Below, piece by piece: positions 6,256 through 7,144 of a stretch of DNA of 7,144 bases. How positions within the stretch are numbered: position 1 is the stretch's first letter; each line of letters opens with the position of its first letter. A program made the translations under genes and the position numbers. A model generated the notes under the pieces. That model had not been told where the DNA came from. It worked only from the letters and a program-made list of their open reading frames with translations, and searched no databases. Origin of the DNA: Firmicutes bacterium UBA5473 (GTDB lineage: Bacteria > Bacillota > DTU084). Location: contig DIQB01000004.1 of the NCBI GenBank assembly GCA_002427165.1, positions 34,463 to 41,606 of the forward strand. Direction: 5' to 3'.

Positions 6256-7144
6256 GTGGAAGGAACTATCCTTGGAGGTCGCTATCGGATAATTGAAAAG
6301 ATCGGGGAGGGGGGCATGGCCCAGGTCTATCGGGCCCAATGCACCTTATTGGATCGCACTGTGGCGGTGAAAGTCCTGCGCCCCCAGTATGCTAGCGACG
6401 AGGAGTTCGTTGCCAGATTCCTCAGGGAGGCCCAAGCAGCTGCACGCCTTTCCCACCCCAATGTAGTGAATGTCTACGATGTGGGCAAAGAAGGAGATAC
6501 CCATTATATCGTGATGGAATATGTGCCTGGGCAAACCCTCAAGCAGGTGATCTTAGAGCATGCGCCATTGGCTGTGGGCCAGGCAGTGAACATTGCCGAG
6601 CAGATTTTACTTGCCCTCCAACATGCCCATGGTCGGGGGATTATCCACCGGGATGTAAAGCCTCATAATATTTTAATCACCTCTGAGGGAAGGGTGAAGG
6701 TGACAGATTTCGGTATCGCCAGGGCTGCCAGCGCCAGTGGACTCACGGAAACAGGTATTGTCCTGGGTTCTGTTCATTATTTTTCCCCAGAGCAAGCCAA
6801 AGGACAGACAGTTGGCATTCAAAGCGATCTTTATTCTCTGGGCATTATTCTCTATGAGATGTTAACAGGCAGACTTCCCTTTGAGGGAGACAGCCCCATC
6901 GCCATCGCTCTAAAACAGATCCAACAGGAGCCCTGCTCACCTCATAAATATAATTCTTCTCTCCCCGGTTGGCTGGAAGGGGTTATCCTTAAAGCTATGC
7001 ACAAAGACCCCCAAGAGCGTTATCCAGCTGCAGAGGAGATGCTTTTGGACCTGAGGCGTTGGCAAGCTGTGGGCGCAGATGCCACAACTGTCTTGGGCGC
7101 TGCCTCTGCCTACAGACCACAGAAGAAAAAACAAACCAAGCCTA
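6256..7144 (+). CDS. pknB: PknB/PrkC-type serine/threonine protein kinase (3'-partial)
   Basis: A Hanks-type kinase that runs off the right edge after 296 codons. The visible part holds the whole catalytic domain (about 10-268): glycine loop IGEGGMAQVY (16-25), Lys K39 in VAVKVL, helix-C Glu E58, HRDVKPHN (131-138) with D133 as catalytic base, DFG at 151-153, and an activation loop LTETGIVLGSVHYFSPEQ (163-180). T164 and T166 sit where PknB and PrkC autophosphorylate. Residues 287-296 begin a basic juxtamembrane stretch (RPQKKKQTKP). By family knowledge a transmembrane helix and extracellular PASTA repeats that sense peptidoglycan fragments should follow, but they are outside the window. Likely substrates, by knowledge of homologues, include itself and cell-wall proteins; the PP2C phosphatase encoded upstream is the expected antagonist. 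Start GTG 6256 is 17 bases after the pbpA stop. Confidence 0.96.
   Translation, partial: MEGTILGGRYRIIEKIGEGGMAQVYRAQCTLLDRTVAVKVLRPQYASDEEFVARFLREAQAAARLSHPNVVNVYDVGKEGDTHYIVMEYVPGQTLKQVILEHAPLAVGQAVNIAEQILLALQHAHGRGIIHRDVKPHNILITSEGRVKVTDFGIARAASASGLTETGIVLGSVHYFSPEQAKGQTVGIQSDLYSLGIILYEMLTGRLPFEGDSPIAIALKQIQQEPCSPHKYNSSLPGWLEGVILKAMHKDPQERYPAAEEMLLDLRRWQAVGADATTVLGAASAYRPQKKKQTKP

Noticed and set aside
5878..6339. 153-codon open frame on the minus strand within pbpA and the kinase start
   Set aside because: It is a shadow of the transpeptidase and kinase reading frames, with low-complexity Ala/Ser/Pro content and no domain.

Overview
The window is a contiguous, all-forward-strand block of a bacterial chromosome, most likely from a Bacillota/Clostridia-type organism. 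The grounds are gene order (rlmN directly ahead of a PP2C phosphatase and a PknB/PrkC-type kinase), purine-rich Shine-Dalgarno sites ahead of most genes, mixed ATG and GTG starts, and tight gene overlaps. Species cannot be read from the sequence. I saw no RNA gene, mobile element, CRISPR array or convincing terminator.

Layout. Bases 1-573 hold the 3' part of a gene for a long coiled-coil protein with a C-terminal membrane anchor. It is open through the left edge, so its N-terminus is missing. After a 47-base gap comes rlmN (23S rRNA A2503 / tRNA A37 methyltransferase). Then follows a compressed cell-envelope signalling and synthesis cluster: an FhaA-like protein (DUF3662 plus FHA), a membrane-anchored FHA protein (FhaB-like), a Stp1/PrpC-type PP2C phosphatase, an FtsW/RodA/SpoVE polymerase, a class B penicillin-binding protein, and a PknB-type Ser/Thr kinase cut by the right edge. 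From rlmN onward, neighbouring genes overlap or are at most 17 bases apart, which fits one translationally coupled transcription unit.

How the genes work together. By established knowledge of the equivalent actinobacterial cluster (fhaA-fhaB-pstP-rodA-pbpA-pknB), the kinase and phosphatase set the phosphothreonine state of cell-envelope proteins, FHA proteins read those phosphothreonines, and the SEDS polymerase and its partner transpeptidase build peptidoglycan under that control. The whole module is therefore recognisable rather than new. The points most worth a second look are the FhaB-like protein, whose FHA domain has lost several usual phosphothreonine-contact residues; the coiled-coil tail-anchored protein upstream; the two extra N-terminal helices of the SEDS protein; and the ambiguous start of rlmN.
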